Below are positions 12,728 through 46,100 of a stretch of 64,000 nt of DNA, piece by piece (position 1 is the first letter of the stretch; each line of letters opens with the position of its first letter). The translations under genes were made by a program, and so were the position numbers. This DNA comes from Nectonema munidae (lineage: Eukaryota; Nematomorpha; Nectonematoida; Nectonematidae). Location of the stretch: assembly GCA_030549495.1 (NCBI GenBank), contig JAUIRK010000758.1, positions 1 to 64,000 on the forward strand. Direction: 5' to 3'. Under the pieces are notes generated by a model that had not been told where the DNA came from, did not search any database, and was given only the letters and a program-made list of their open reading frames with translations.

Positions 12728-13305
12728 AGTGATGCACCTCGGCATTTATAATTTTCTTGCTTATTAAAGAAAAAAAGAACAGCGTTTCATAGGTTATTCG
12801 TAGATGAATATTTCCGCATGTGCAACATGTCTCCTTCAGCTCCAAAATCTCCTCGAAAGCGTCATGAATAAAATGTCAATATGTTCTTGGCGTTGTTTAT
12901 ATTTCATATCAAATTTAATTGCCCGTTTGAATTGAATAGTGTCACATGTATTCGTGTTGAATTAAGTTTCAATAAAATTTTAAATTTAGGATAATGGGTG
13001 TTATTTCTTAACCAAACACAGGACTAAACTTCCTATCTAGTTTGGCATGAGGTACGCAAATTGTTTTTCTTCCAATAATGTTACCTTTGTCGTAATCAAT
13101 TTTTCTATAAAATTGATGATATGTGATGGAATTAAAATCCTTTTCTTATTTTTATTTTTATATATTAAATACATGTTTTCTTTTTCAGTTTTTCAAAATA
13201 TGGATTCCTCGGTTCACTGTTTTCTTTTTTGAATACTAGCTTCTTATATCTGAAAAAATATACGGCGCATAACGTTTTGCGAAAAAATCTTGCCTTACTT
13301 TTCAT

Positions 13306-34681
<21,376 letters not shown>

Positions 34682-34997
34682 TTGATTCCTTAAAATCTGT
34701 TGTGGTGTGTGTCGTGTCTCTTCCCTTTTAAATCAAATTTTTAAAGCGCATATTTTCATTTTAACCATTTTTTATAAAATGTATTTTGAAAATAAATTTC
34801 CATTCATTAAATACCCAACTTCACATTACTCCTTTGCACAATGTAGTTACCCGTTTCTAAAACTTTTTTTGATGTGGAACCTTTACAACCTTCTTAAATC
34901 TCAAGGCGGCCTGTAAGCTGAGCTTCCGCCATGATTTTCATTTTATCTTCAGACCAACGACGTTTAGACTCTTAACGGCCTGAGAATGAAACTGCTT

Positions 34998-35115
34998 CCC
35001 GTTAACGCCCAGAGTCGACTTTACAAAAATAAAATCTCTGCGTTTATCCAAGCTCTTTAATACAAATCTTCTGCTTTACATTAGATATCGTCTGATTATT
35101 CTGGTCGTTACCGGG
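34998..35115. mobile_element. piggyBac-type MITE, copy D (118 bp)
   Basis: CCCGTTAACGCC...GTTACCGGG followed by TTAA (35116-35119); left TTAA lost. Interior as copy A. Located just downstream of the zinc-finger gene. Confidence 0.75.
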
Positions 35116-35119
35116 TTAA

Positions 35120-36860
35120 TTAATCTATGTTCGTTCTTATGGAATTTCCGCCATCAAAAAAGATTTTATAGAATCACAGTCATCACATGGTATCTGGCTT
35201 GATGCAAGAATCCTTAGTTTTAGTTGTTCTTAGCGCAACCAGATTTCAGAAAAGTGTACTCGTGTTCTTTATCCACAAAAAAATAAGAAAGGAAACAAAA
35301 ATTCAATTTCAAAGTCTAAATGGAAAGAAATCTTTATCGTGTAGGAAAAATAAAGTTCGACCAATATTACGAAAATTAAGAAAGGATTAAGCAAATTTAA
35401 ATTCAAAGTTAAAAGTTGGGAAAAGGGCGTGGCGTTTATTATTTTAGAAACCGGTGATATAACCAAGCGTTTTTCGAGGCAGAATTTTTTTGGAATACCT
35501 TTATAATTTATTCAAATTTATGATGTAATGTTATTTAGAAAATATTGTTTTTTTCAAAAATATTATTGAACACTTTCAATACCTTTTTCATATTTTATTT
35601 ATAATAAACCCTAAAGACCACTGCAGAGTTTAAGATGTGTAAGCACCAATACTAACAACCTTTCTTTTAGGACCATGTCCTTTTTTCACAATTTAAGGAC
35701 TAAGTTTGAACAATTTTATTTCGAAATTTTCATTTTAACTTTTACAATGTTATTAACTTGATATTTTTCAAATTAAAATAAACGTCAACATAGTTTTGTT
35801 TATTGAAAAATGATACCTTCTTCTACTCTATCTTAATAAGTAAGTTAGATGCTCTTCTTTTCTTGCTTCATCGAATTCTTATTTTTTTTGGAAATCAACT
35901 AATACCCGACCCTCACAATATGAATTAAATCAAAATAAACCCAATTTTCCTCTGTGTTAAGTCAATGTGATAAAATGAAAATTTGAGGGATGTGGTATGG
36001 TGGCGTCAAATAATTTTACTAACTAAAGCTATGCTTATCAAAATGTTGATCACAACATTTTTATTCACGGAGCTTTGGTAGAAGGGACGAACTTTATCAG
36101 AAAAGGCTTGGAATGGTACTAATTTGGTATCATTACATTTATAAACTTTAGCAAATTTTGATCTCATTACAATGCATTTTCTAACATCTATAATTTTGTT
36201 GGTTCCCAGCTCCTTCGTGCGGATTAATGAACCGGTAGCTTGTCGAAAGTGTTTACAGGATCGCACTGAGAAAAACATGAGGGGCTAGAACTAAAAATGT
36301 GTACGTATGCTGTTATTATTGGTGAATGATTGATTATTATTATTATTATTATCAATGGATATATATACTTCTACATTTCCACAAAATAAATTCTAAAGTC
36401 ATGTTCTTCTATACGAGTAAACTGGACTTTTTGATGTGAAAAGTAAATAAGTATGACATTTCAACCTCGACATATATTTCTGTGCTACCTCGATTTTTGG
36501 AGTCAACCACAAGATAACTATTAGCTAATCTATTAAAAATAAGGTGCATACACTTGGCTATATACAAATGTATAATATAATCTATACTATACTCGGCCTG
36601 CCGTAATTAGATTGGCGTGGTTTTTGACGCAATCTCATCTTCCACTTCAGATTGAGGCTCGATTGGACGAACGTATCCAGTATACAGAGACAGTTGTCTT
36701 TTCTCCTGACAATCTGTTTGGTAAAGCGACCATTTTATTGAATCAAGAAGAAGGTTCCCAAAAAAGAATTTGCACTGACCGAGACATGTCAATCATTTCA
36801 CCCCGTGATGAAACTACAATGTGTTTTTTGTGCAGATGCATAAAACTGGGATGTCACTTC
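35120..36860. other. Intergenic region without recognised gene
   Basis: Three short coding-like stretches (plus 35187-35390, minus 36278-36006, plus 36612-36860) have no recognisable domain or splice context. They may be transposon debris. Simple repeat (TTA)n at about 36335-36355. Confidence 0.4.
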
Positions 36861-36869
36861 TAAACGATA

Positions 36870-37511
36870 CACCCAGAACCCGCAAAGAAAGATCCGTACT
36901 TTTTAAACTAAAAGAAATGTCTTAAAAGTTCTAGACTTGATGCGAATGAGTTGTATCATCGGAAAAATGAATCCGTAATGAAAAACTTTACGTCGAGATC
37001 AGTTCTTCAAAGTTAAGATAACTAAAAAATTAGTTTTGCTAGAAGAACAGGGATTTTGGAAAGTAATAAATTTTGTTCTCAACGCCAGATGAAATACAAC
37101 AAGAACTTTAGGATTCAATTCTTCAGGTTACAATTATTATAAAGTTACATCTATCTAACGCAGCCAAGGCTCAGCAGATCTCCAAATGACAATAGTTTTG
37201 CGTGTTCTTGATCCATTTGTTTCTACCTACAAGTGTGAGAAGGGGTTTTCAACTCTTAAAGTTAAATATAGGAAATAGAGACATGATCGAACAGACATTA
37301 GGCCATTACTTTTAAAGCTTGCTGCTCAAGTACAACAGCAGATATCGCACTAACTCAGGTAAACACCTGTTGAAACCATCTAAAAATGTTCAGGCTATAT
37401 GATTATTTACAGTAAATAAAATTATTAATCACGCTGCTTAGTGGCTATCCGGGGCCTTTTAGCATCTCGATATAGGGTCGAAAGTGCTTAAACTGTGGGA
37501 AACACTGTTTT
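36870..37511 (+). mobile_element. hAT relic (C-terminal end)
   Basis: Plus strand near 37200-37330 reads FVSTYKCEKGFSTLKVKYRK, then HDRTDIRPLLLKL after a stop. This is the hAT signature Y-x-CE-x-x-FS-x-L...K-x-R. The right end at 37511, read inward, is CAGTGTTTCCCACAG, a common hAT end. The left end is not found. Confidence 0.6.
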
Positions 37512-38469
37512 ACAACTAATATTAAATGTGTGATGACATGTACCCTTTTTCAAGCTCGTTTGTGAATGTCGATTTTAAAGTGTCATTGAAAGATGTCTTG
37601 AATCCTACACACTTCTGCTTTATGTTGCAGTGAAAAGTATTTGATCTATTTTCTTCAACATAGTTTATTAAAATGTTTTTTTGATTTTTTCTTACATTGT
37701 CTCCAAAAAGATTTTCAAATTATTGTCTATAAACCTTTTTATACCAAAAAAATGACATTGACTAAATTTTTTTCATAAAACTTTCTACTCATAAATTGAG
37801 CTTTGTTCCTTTACACTTTACTTTTGTTCCTTTATGATTTGTGCAATAAAAAAGTTCATTCTTTAATTTTATTAAAGCTTGGATAATAATTAATATAATG
37901 CAACAATATTACTTTGATGGAGAGGGCAAATTAAAAAAATATATCTCTTGAGAAGGTCTGGATAACACGCGTGTATTATACCACATTCTATTTTAATTGT
38001 GAATTAAAACTAAAACCATTACGAATATCTTTTTAACAATGAATCACATTCTTTAAAAAAGGTGCCGTTTTTTTTGAATAAAATGATAAAAATTTATTAT
38101 ATATTTTGATTTTCCAAAATTAAGTACACTAAACGTAGAAATTTACTATTGTAAAAACAAGAAATGATTTATAATATCATTAAAAGGGAATAATAAAAAT
38201 GGTCTATTGAAGTGAAAAGTGTTAAGAGAAAGAAGATTGAGAAAATAAAGAATACTCTTTTTTGATTTAAAACAGGAGGACGAATGGATGGCGACCAATA
38301 ATTGAAATACTTCGTCAGATTGAAGCAAATAAGTAACAGATTTGAAAGAAATAGCATCACCATAAAGATACACGCACACGATACGCGTTGGATGAGGAAA
38401 AAAGAGGCACACTGGAGATGAATTCGTGTTTTGAAGAATAAAGGAGTATTTTTAGAAGAAGCAGCCGTG
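37512..38469. other. 3' flank of the minus-strand gene
   Basis: AT-rich. A minus-strand AATAAA (TTTATT at 38093-38098) could serve as poly(A) signal for the gene ending at 38470. No gene. Confidence 0.4.
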
Positions 38470-40159
38470 CTAAACAAAAGGTGAAATAATGTGATTATTA
38501 TTGTTTTGAGATCTTTGAGCAGTGTCATCGCTGATGTTAGGACTGCTGCCATTGGATGAAGCAACGACGGGGTGGAGTTCGTTATTTTGCCACTGTGATG
38601 AATTTTTGTTCATGGATTTGTTCATTTCTTGAATGACTTTAGTGTCTAGTTCGTAGCCGGGATTGTCGAAGGAAAGGGTGTTCGTTTCTTTCTTCGCACT
38701 CTTTATACGCTTGAAGTAGATGAAGCCTAAAAGACTGGCCAACACCACAAAAAGCAAAACCACCAACGTTATCAGAGAAGCGACGAGAGGTCCAACGCCG
38801 CCTCGTCCACCTTTCACTTCGATTTGGTCAGAAGTTGCTACGCTATTCTTATCGAGGTATTGCAAAGTGTCGACAAAGATTTTATTGGACGCGTGACTAC
38901 TTCCCTTGATGTTGTACGCAGTCACTTTGAAGAAATAACGAGTGCTAGACGCCAAGTGGTAGAAGCGAATGGAGGTCGCTCTTGTACTGTTCACAGACCA
39001 GTACGCATCATTTTCCCCACGATAATAAACATTGTAGTGCTTCACCTGACGTTCATTGTATTCCGGCTTTTCCCAGACCAGTCGGACCCATGTGCCATGC
39101 ACTCGTGTGCCACGAAGCATGCGAGGTGGACTTGGAACTTCGATGTGACCAATCATAAAGCACTGAGAAATTTCGCCGGCGTAAGTCAGGCAGCGTTCGA
39201 TGCTGGGATTGGAGATGTCAGGACTCTTTCCACTGCAGATCGAGATGCAGATGACAGGCAAACTGCTGCTTTGGCAACACGCGCTCATGTCACGCCCACC
39301 AGATCCACATTTCAGAATGTCGGGCAGGTAAGGCAGACAGTTTATATTTTGGGACCAATCGACTTCTTCGAAATTAGTCATGTGATCGCAAATATGTAGA
39401 CAGAATTTAGATACGCTTGCATTTAGGCAACAATTCAACAGGTTTTTCCGCTTGAACTGCTGATGTATTCCGTAATTCTCGTTATCGAAGATCTGCTTTA
39501 CCTCTATCTTGGAGGAGCCGACACCAAATCGGTTTTTAGCTTCGCAAGTGTACGTTCCAAAATCATTTTCATCTATCACAAGTTTTTCGTAGTGCAGAGA
39601 AACGTTGATCTGGTTGTTCTCAGCGACTACAAACGCATGTGCTTTGGAAATATCTTGGGGGTTCTCGTTCTTGATCAAATGCTCCTCTTTGTACCAGAAG
39701 GTGTCTTTGAATGTTACCTTTGGGTACGATGAAACTTTGCAAATGATCCTTAAGGTATCTCCGTAATAGTAATTCAGCGTTTGATTGCTCGTCTGAACAA
39801 TTGGCTTGTGCTCAACATGCAATTGCTGATAGGACTCCGAGCTTGGCTCGATTCCATTATCGGCAACACACTTGTAAATTCCTGCACTGCGCGGAACAGT
39901 TGATGAGATGTTGAAAAAGGGCGCATCAGAGAGTAAGGGATTTTTAAAATTGTCGTGACTCGAGAACCAAGTTATTTTGGGGGTAGGGTAGCCCCAGGCT
40001 GTGCACTTCATGAAGACAGGAAAACCAACTTCAACTATCGCCTTAGGCAGAAGCACCAGTTGCGATTCTGGCGAGTATGTGCGAAGCGTTCTCAGTAAAA
40101 TGACTTCGGAGCGTAAGGATGTTATGAATTCGTTCACTCCTGTCACGAAAATTGAATAC
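38470..40159 (-). CDS. igdb-type gene, last exon: FN3 end, Ig, Ig, DB, FN3, TM, tail
   Basis: Acceptor TTTCTATTTTAG, phase 2 in; stop TAG at 38470. Starts YSIFVTGVNEF, the last strands of the fourth FN3. Ig 1: CTAWGYPTPKITWF...AGIYKC. Ig 2: CKVSSYPKVTF...FGTYTCEAKNRFG. DB 3: NCCLNASVSKFCLHIC...CGSGGRDMSACC...CISIC. FN3 5: WVRLVWEKPEYNERQVKHYN...TRYFFKVTAYNIKG. TM: VASLITLVVLLFVVLASLLG. Basic stop-transfer KRIKSAKK. The tail is Asn/Ser-rich. 563 codons with no intron. Confidence 0.9.
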
Positions 40160-43100
40160 CTAAAATAGAAATTATGTCTCCTGAAAATCAAAACGCCTAC
40201 TACCACTATCTGACGTTATAAAACTGATATATGGCAAATGACAAAATTAGTTTCTAAACAAGGTCGAGAAAAATTTTAGTTTATAAGTCGTACGATTTTT
40301 TAATCAATGAGAAATAATATTTATAGCATATGAGGAATGCTATAAATATTTATTTACGTAACTTTGGAAAGTTTACAATATGGGAGGCATCAAGCAATCT
40401 AAGATACATTTCACTTGAGGTAGTAACTTAGATTGCCATCTAATAAAGTAGTAATATAATTAATAAGTGTATTTGAAAACTAGATTTCATTTTAACCTTA
40501 TGTATTTTGAAGAGCTGCATCTTTTGATCGATGATTTATAGTTTTGATAAAACAAACTTCATGCATAAAAATAAAGATGCACCATGACTTTTAAATGGGG
40601 CACTAATATACATGCTTACATACTGGCTTTGTCTAAAATTAAAGCACAAATGCTGTTTATAACAACTCTTCTCTTTGTGTTTATAAGCTCCTTTCTCTAC
40701 TTGTGTCCTATTTCTTTGTTAAGTTTTTGCATTTTATCATGGTTAATATTTCTTATCTTCGTTTCTCATAGCAAAGAGAAATTTTTTATTGTAAATTTGC
40801 TTTCTTATTACAGGTAGAAGGCCCATCTTAGCAAAGTTAACTGTTTGATCGTTATCGTCAGTGATATCAATCATTTTTCGCCTATCTTACTCTTTCACTA
40901 AAATGGTGAATTTCATTTTTTCTGAAATATTCATGTTTACTTTAAGCTTCTCTTACTTTCTTAATAAAACCTGCTTTAACTTTATTTTCTGTAACTCACC
41001 ATTGCTCAATCCTATACCTCTAGGAATTAATGATATTATTAGTTCTGCTAAAAAAGGTGATATGAAGGTACTTCTTTCAAGAAAAGTTTCGAAGGAAAGA
41101 TTGTGTCAGGCTTTGATCTCTCTCACAGAAAACAGTGCAATGAACAAAAGTTCTGATGTTATAGAGACCAATCTTCTGAATGAACTTAAAAGTTTGAAAA
41201 ATACAGTGACTGAACTTAGTAATAAAATCAGTTGTCAAGTTTTGCCCAATCCCTCACGGAAAACGTATGCTAATGTTCTACATGACAAATCTACTATAAA
41301 GGAAGCTTTTGCCTCAAATATGTCTCTGTCTATACCTAATTTTTTTGATGGATGGTAACACCAAAGATCTCATCAATGAAAAGATTAATCCGGTTTCCAA
41401 CAAGCTGCGTTTAAAAGAACCGTTAATGGCTCCTTATTACTTGAGACTGATTCTGCTACTAATTTTGATCATCTCAAAAAGTCACTATCAGAAAGTGGTT
41501 TCAAGTATGAAAGCCTGAAGCCTAAAACTCCCTATATCTTCTTGAAAATCATTAATGAAAGTTTAACCTTAGAAGACTTAAAGTTGGCTCTGTGCAGCCA
41601 AAACAATATTGAGGTAAAAGATATTTTAAACATTTTTAAAATTTGTAACAAATTTAATGATCAGCTATATAATGTTGGTATCAAATTTAATGTTGAAGCT
41701 TTTAAATCAATATTTTGTAATAAATACATATATTTAGATTGTGTTGCTCACTCCCTGGAATTGCTTCGAAGTTACATTAAAATCTGTTATAGATGCAAGG
41801 ACCTGTAAATGTACTAAACCCATGTGTAGGTATTGTGGTGGTGAACACCTTTCATCAATCTGTACAGAGAAAAATAAGCCATTTTGCAACAATTGTTATA
41901 AATCAAAAAATGAGAGTAATCACTTTTCAAATTCTTCTAACTGTGCATCTTCGTTAAATATTAGAACTAAAATGGATATATCAAATAGAAATTGTTATGA
42001 AGCGTTAATCAAAAGTTTAAATTAATCATTCTCTACTTACTATTGGTTTTTTACCATGTCAGTATTTCATAATTTTATGAATCCCTCATACTACAATTCA
42101 ACGGTTGATCTTTTTAGTTCTAACAATTTTAGCATATATTTCGAAAATCCGTTTTCTTCCTTAATTTCTGAACTTTCCGAGCCAATATGTCTTTATAGTT
42201 TAAACATTATCAGTTTAAATATACAGTCACTTAGAGCCAAATTTGATACTTTGTGTTGTTTTTCCCATCATTTCAACTTTTTAAATTTTTCTCCTCTACA
42301 TATAGTCTGCTTACAAGAAACATGGCTTAACGATTCTCCATCTATTTCATTCGAGATTCCAGGTTACAACTTCATCTTTGTACCTTCCCGTATCAGCTCC
42401 CATTCTGGTCTTGGATTTTATATTCAAGTCAATAACATACAGAATTTGTACCATTGACATCACCAGTAATTTTTACGAGGTTTTTTCAATTTGTATTGAT
42501 TTAACAGGATGTAAACAACTTTTTGTCAACAATATTTATAGGAGACCATCTTCATCTTCACATGATTCTAAAAATTTTCTTTGTGAATTTGAATTTTTTT
42601 TATTTGAATATAAATCTAAATTCACTTTGTTTGTAGGTGATTTTAATTTTAATCTGCTCAAGTGTAATGATTGCGAAAATATAAAAGATTTTCTTAACTT
42701 TTTCTCTATGTTTTCCTTAATTTCAAAAATAACAAGACCTTCAAGTCAATCGTTACTAAATCATTTTTTATATCTGATTTTATAGAAAAAGGAAAGCCTA
42801 TAATCTAATATATGACATATCTGATCATATTCCTATCTTAGTAACCATTGATATTCTTCACCCTACAACAAAGAATAGTTTTTATAAGCGTAAGCTTGAC
42901 TTAACTTCCTACATAAATGAGGCTTCATCATTTGATTGGCCTAATTTACTACTCGCTCAATATAGTAATTCTAATTTATATTTTAAAGTTTTTAGATCCA
43001 AACTTGTGGACCTTGTTAATCTTAATACATCACGAATTCGTTTTAAGAGAAATTCTCATTTATATTATAAAAACCCACTGAAAACATGGATGAACGATGA

Positions 43101-46100
43101 TGTTTTAATTTTGATAAAAAGAAGAAATGAAATTTTTAAGAAATTGAAAACCTCATTTACACTAAATTTAAAGCAACAATACATTAACATTAGGAATAAG
43201 ATAAAATATAAATGCAGAGAACTTAGAAATAAGTTTGTACGTAATATTTTCGCTACCCAAACTAATTCTAACAATGTTTGGCGTGAAATAAAAAAAGAAT
43301 GCATGCAAATGATTCTCCTAAGATAGATGTCATGATTAAACGGAGAAGTGATTGATGATGAACAGGTAATTTGTTTCGTCTTTAATGATAAGTTTTACAG
43401 TAAGTCACCCTCTTCTGAGACTCAAATGAATATTGATTACATATCACATACCCAATCTAAATGTTATTTTAATGATTTTACACATAGTGATATCTTAGCA
43501 GTTCGAGACTGCAATAAAAGTAATTGCCTTGATGCCTATGGTCTTAATTTTCATCACATTACACCTATTCTTGGCATTATTTACCCCTTTTTGACGATTG
43601 GTTATAATATTTGTTTAAAATATAACACCTTTCCTAATGATTTTAAGCTAAGTATCATCCATCCGGTATTCAAAAAAGGCAGTAGGATTGCTATTGATAA
43701 CTATCCTCCTATATCAATGATACCCGTCTTATCAAAAATATTTGAAAGGTTAATCCATAATCAGTTACAATCTTATTTTGACTCTAATAATTTAATTTAT
43801 CCCCTACAATTTGGATTTCGTAAACACCACAGTACACAACTACTCTTGAGTCTGGAATCAAAAATAGGTACTCTCTCTTTATTCTTAGATTTTAGTAAAG
43901 CGGAAAGAATTGTACGGTACGTATGTGGTGGCCATTTTCTATCCCACACTGATCAATTTTTTATAAGGTTAAACTCACTCAAGGTAACCGACTTATATGT
44001 GTACAATTTATCTATACTCACTTATAAAATATTAAATCGATTTTTACCACCCATGTTTGATGATTTTATTACGTATAATAAGGAAGTTCACCAGTATAAT
44101 TTACGAAATAATTTTCATCTGTCATTTCCCTTATATTACAATAAACTTTTTTTGATGGTGGGGCCTGGCCCCAAGTGCCCCATAACTAATATAAATAGAA
44201 AAAAGAGCAAAGCTTACTGCGTATTCGGAATGAGGCCTGAAATGTTGGCTGGGGGTTTGTCCACAAGCGTAGGCTTGTTGTGGATGGAAAGACTGCTGAC
44301 CACTGGCACCAACTGAGACTTGGAAACAGGAAGAGCGTGGACTTCAAATTTACTTTTGTCGCTCGCATACTTAGCCTCGTCGAAGCTCCAACTCAGGACT
44401 ATGAAGTGAGGAGCTAAGCTCACGATTTCAATGGAATGAGGCCGGGGAAGCGAGTCTTAACGATTGATTGTGATTGGATGAATGAGGAAGGGTAAAAAGA
44501 AATCTTACTTTCATCCTCTGATTCACTGGGTAGAGTGGTGTTGGGTGTTTTGATGAAGATGAGCGGCGTCCCGATGCTTTGCCCGTAACGATTCTCAGCG
44601 ATTAAGTACACAAAGTAGTCGGTGTTTGGGGAAAGATCTGTCACCGTTGTTCGCAAAGAAGTTGTCTTGATCTTAAAAGAAAAGGACAAAGTTAAACTCA
44701 ACTCACACAATTAAATCGCGAATCTGCAGGGGCATCGTCCTAATTTTAGGTATAGAAATCATATTGGAAAAATTGACTATCATTTCCAATGTCTAAACGA
44801 AAGATTATTTATTCATCTAATAATAAATGATTATCACTGCAACTGCTCATTCAGAACCACACTTCAGAATTTTTATGAAAAAATTGAAAATCAAAAAAGA
44901 CAATTTAGAATTAAAAAAAACAGTTTAGAACTTGTTTGTTTCGAACAAAAAAATAACCGTTTTTCAATATTTCTTCTTCATTATAGGTCAGTATAATGTT
45001 TTTTTAATAATTTTTTTCTCAATATTTCTTGAATAAATAATACTAAACTTTAGTAGCAGAATAAAATGTTTTTTAATTTTGAATAACACACACCAATTTT
45101 ATACAACTTTTTTGGTTTTTTAACGAAGGCCATTCGTCATATATAAACCCGAAGAAAGATTAACACATGCTGCATTACGCGTTTGTGAGCGCAGTGAATT
45201 CTTATCTCGCATACGCTTCACCGCATCTTTAAGCACGCGTGTGTGTTTTATTTTATCGGGCTAGTGTACGCTTAGTCTTAGCTTAAATCTTAGTCAAATA
45301 TTAAAACGCTTATAACTTTCACATTTCTCAACAAAATGTATCATGCGGTATACCAAATTAAAGCATTTTTATGGGCTTTCAGAATACATTGCTTATATTA
45401 TAAGTAGTTGAGAATGTCACTTTTATAATATATTTTTCAAAAACTGAAACTTTTTAATTTTGTTGTCTTCGGCATTAATTTATACTAAAAATCGAATAAA
45501 GCTCTTCTTTGCTTTTACAAAAATGCCGGAAACAATAAAATTAAAAAGTTTCAGTTTTGAAAAATACATTATCAATATATTTTTAGTTAAATAAATTAAA
45601 AAGTGACATTATATTATCCTAACCATAAACCTAAAAAATCTCTCATTCTTTTTGTAAATATATTATAAAAAAAAATATTTACCCCAACCAAAAGTTAAGA
45701 AATCTCTTAGCATTCCTTTATTTTTTTTAAGAATATTTTGTTATTCTTTGATTGATTAAGACATGTGTTATTTAAAATTGTGCAAATTGCAAACATATAG
45801 GTAATAAATTTTGTAACATCATCCTGGAATAAGGTATATCAAATCTTACATCTAACAAAATATGAATAGAAAGTTGAACGTTGTCTCCGTATTCATTTTT
45901 ATCAAAACATGCACATAGCAAAGTGTGGAATAAAAACCATCGTAGTATACAGGTTGGAGATGACAATCAAGTAACCTAGCCGCCTTCAACCGTACAGGTT
46001 GTGAGATCTCTCTCTCTCTATATAAGAAAATAATGTGAAATTCATGTTGTTGCATCGATTAAAAGTTTGGGTAAAAAAAGGAATTAGAATTAAGAAGCGT

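Noticed and set aside
12630-12845. Minus-strand 71-codon frame near the zinc-finger 5' region
   Set aside because: No domain, no splice context; overlaps a possible promoter or 5' exon on the other strand.
36006-36278. Minus-strand 90-codon frame as a gene
   Set aside because: No domain, splice signal or compositional shift; sits among transposon debris.
38824-39732. Plus-strand open frames of 89-191 codons
   Set aside because: Antisense shadows of the large Ig/DB/FN3 exon, which has domain support on the minus strand.
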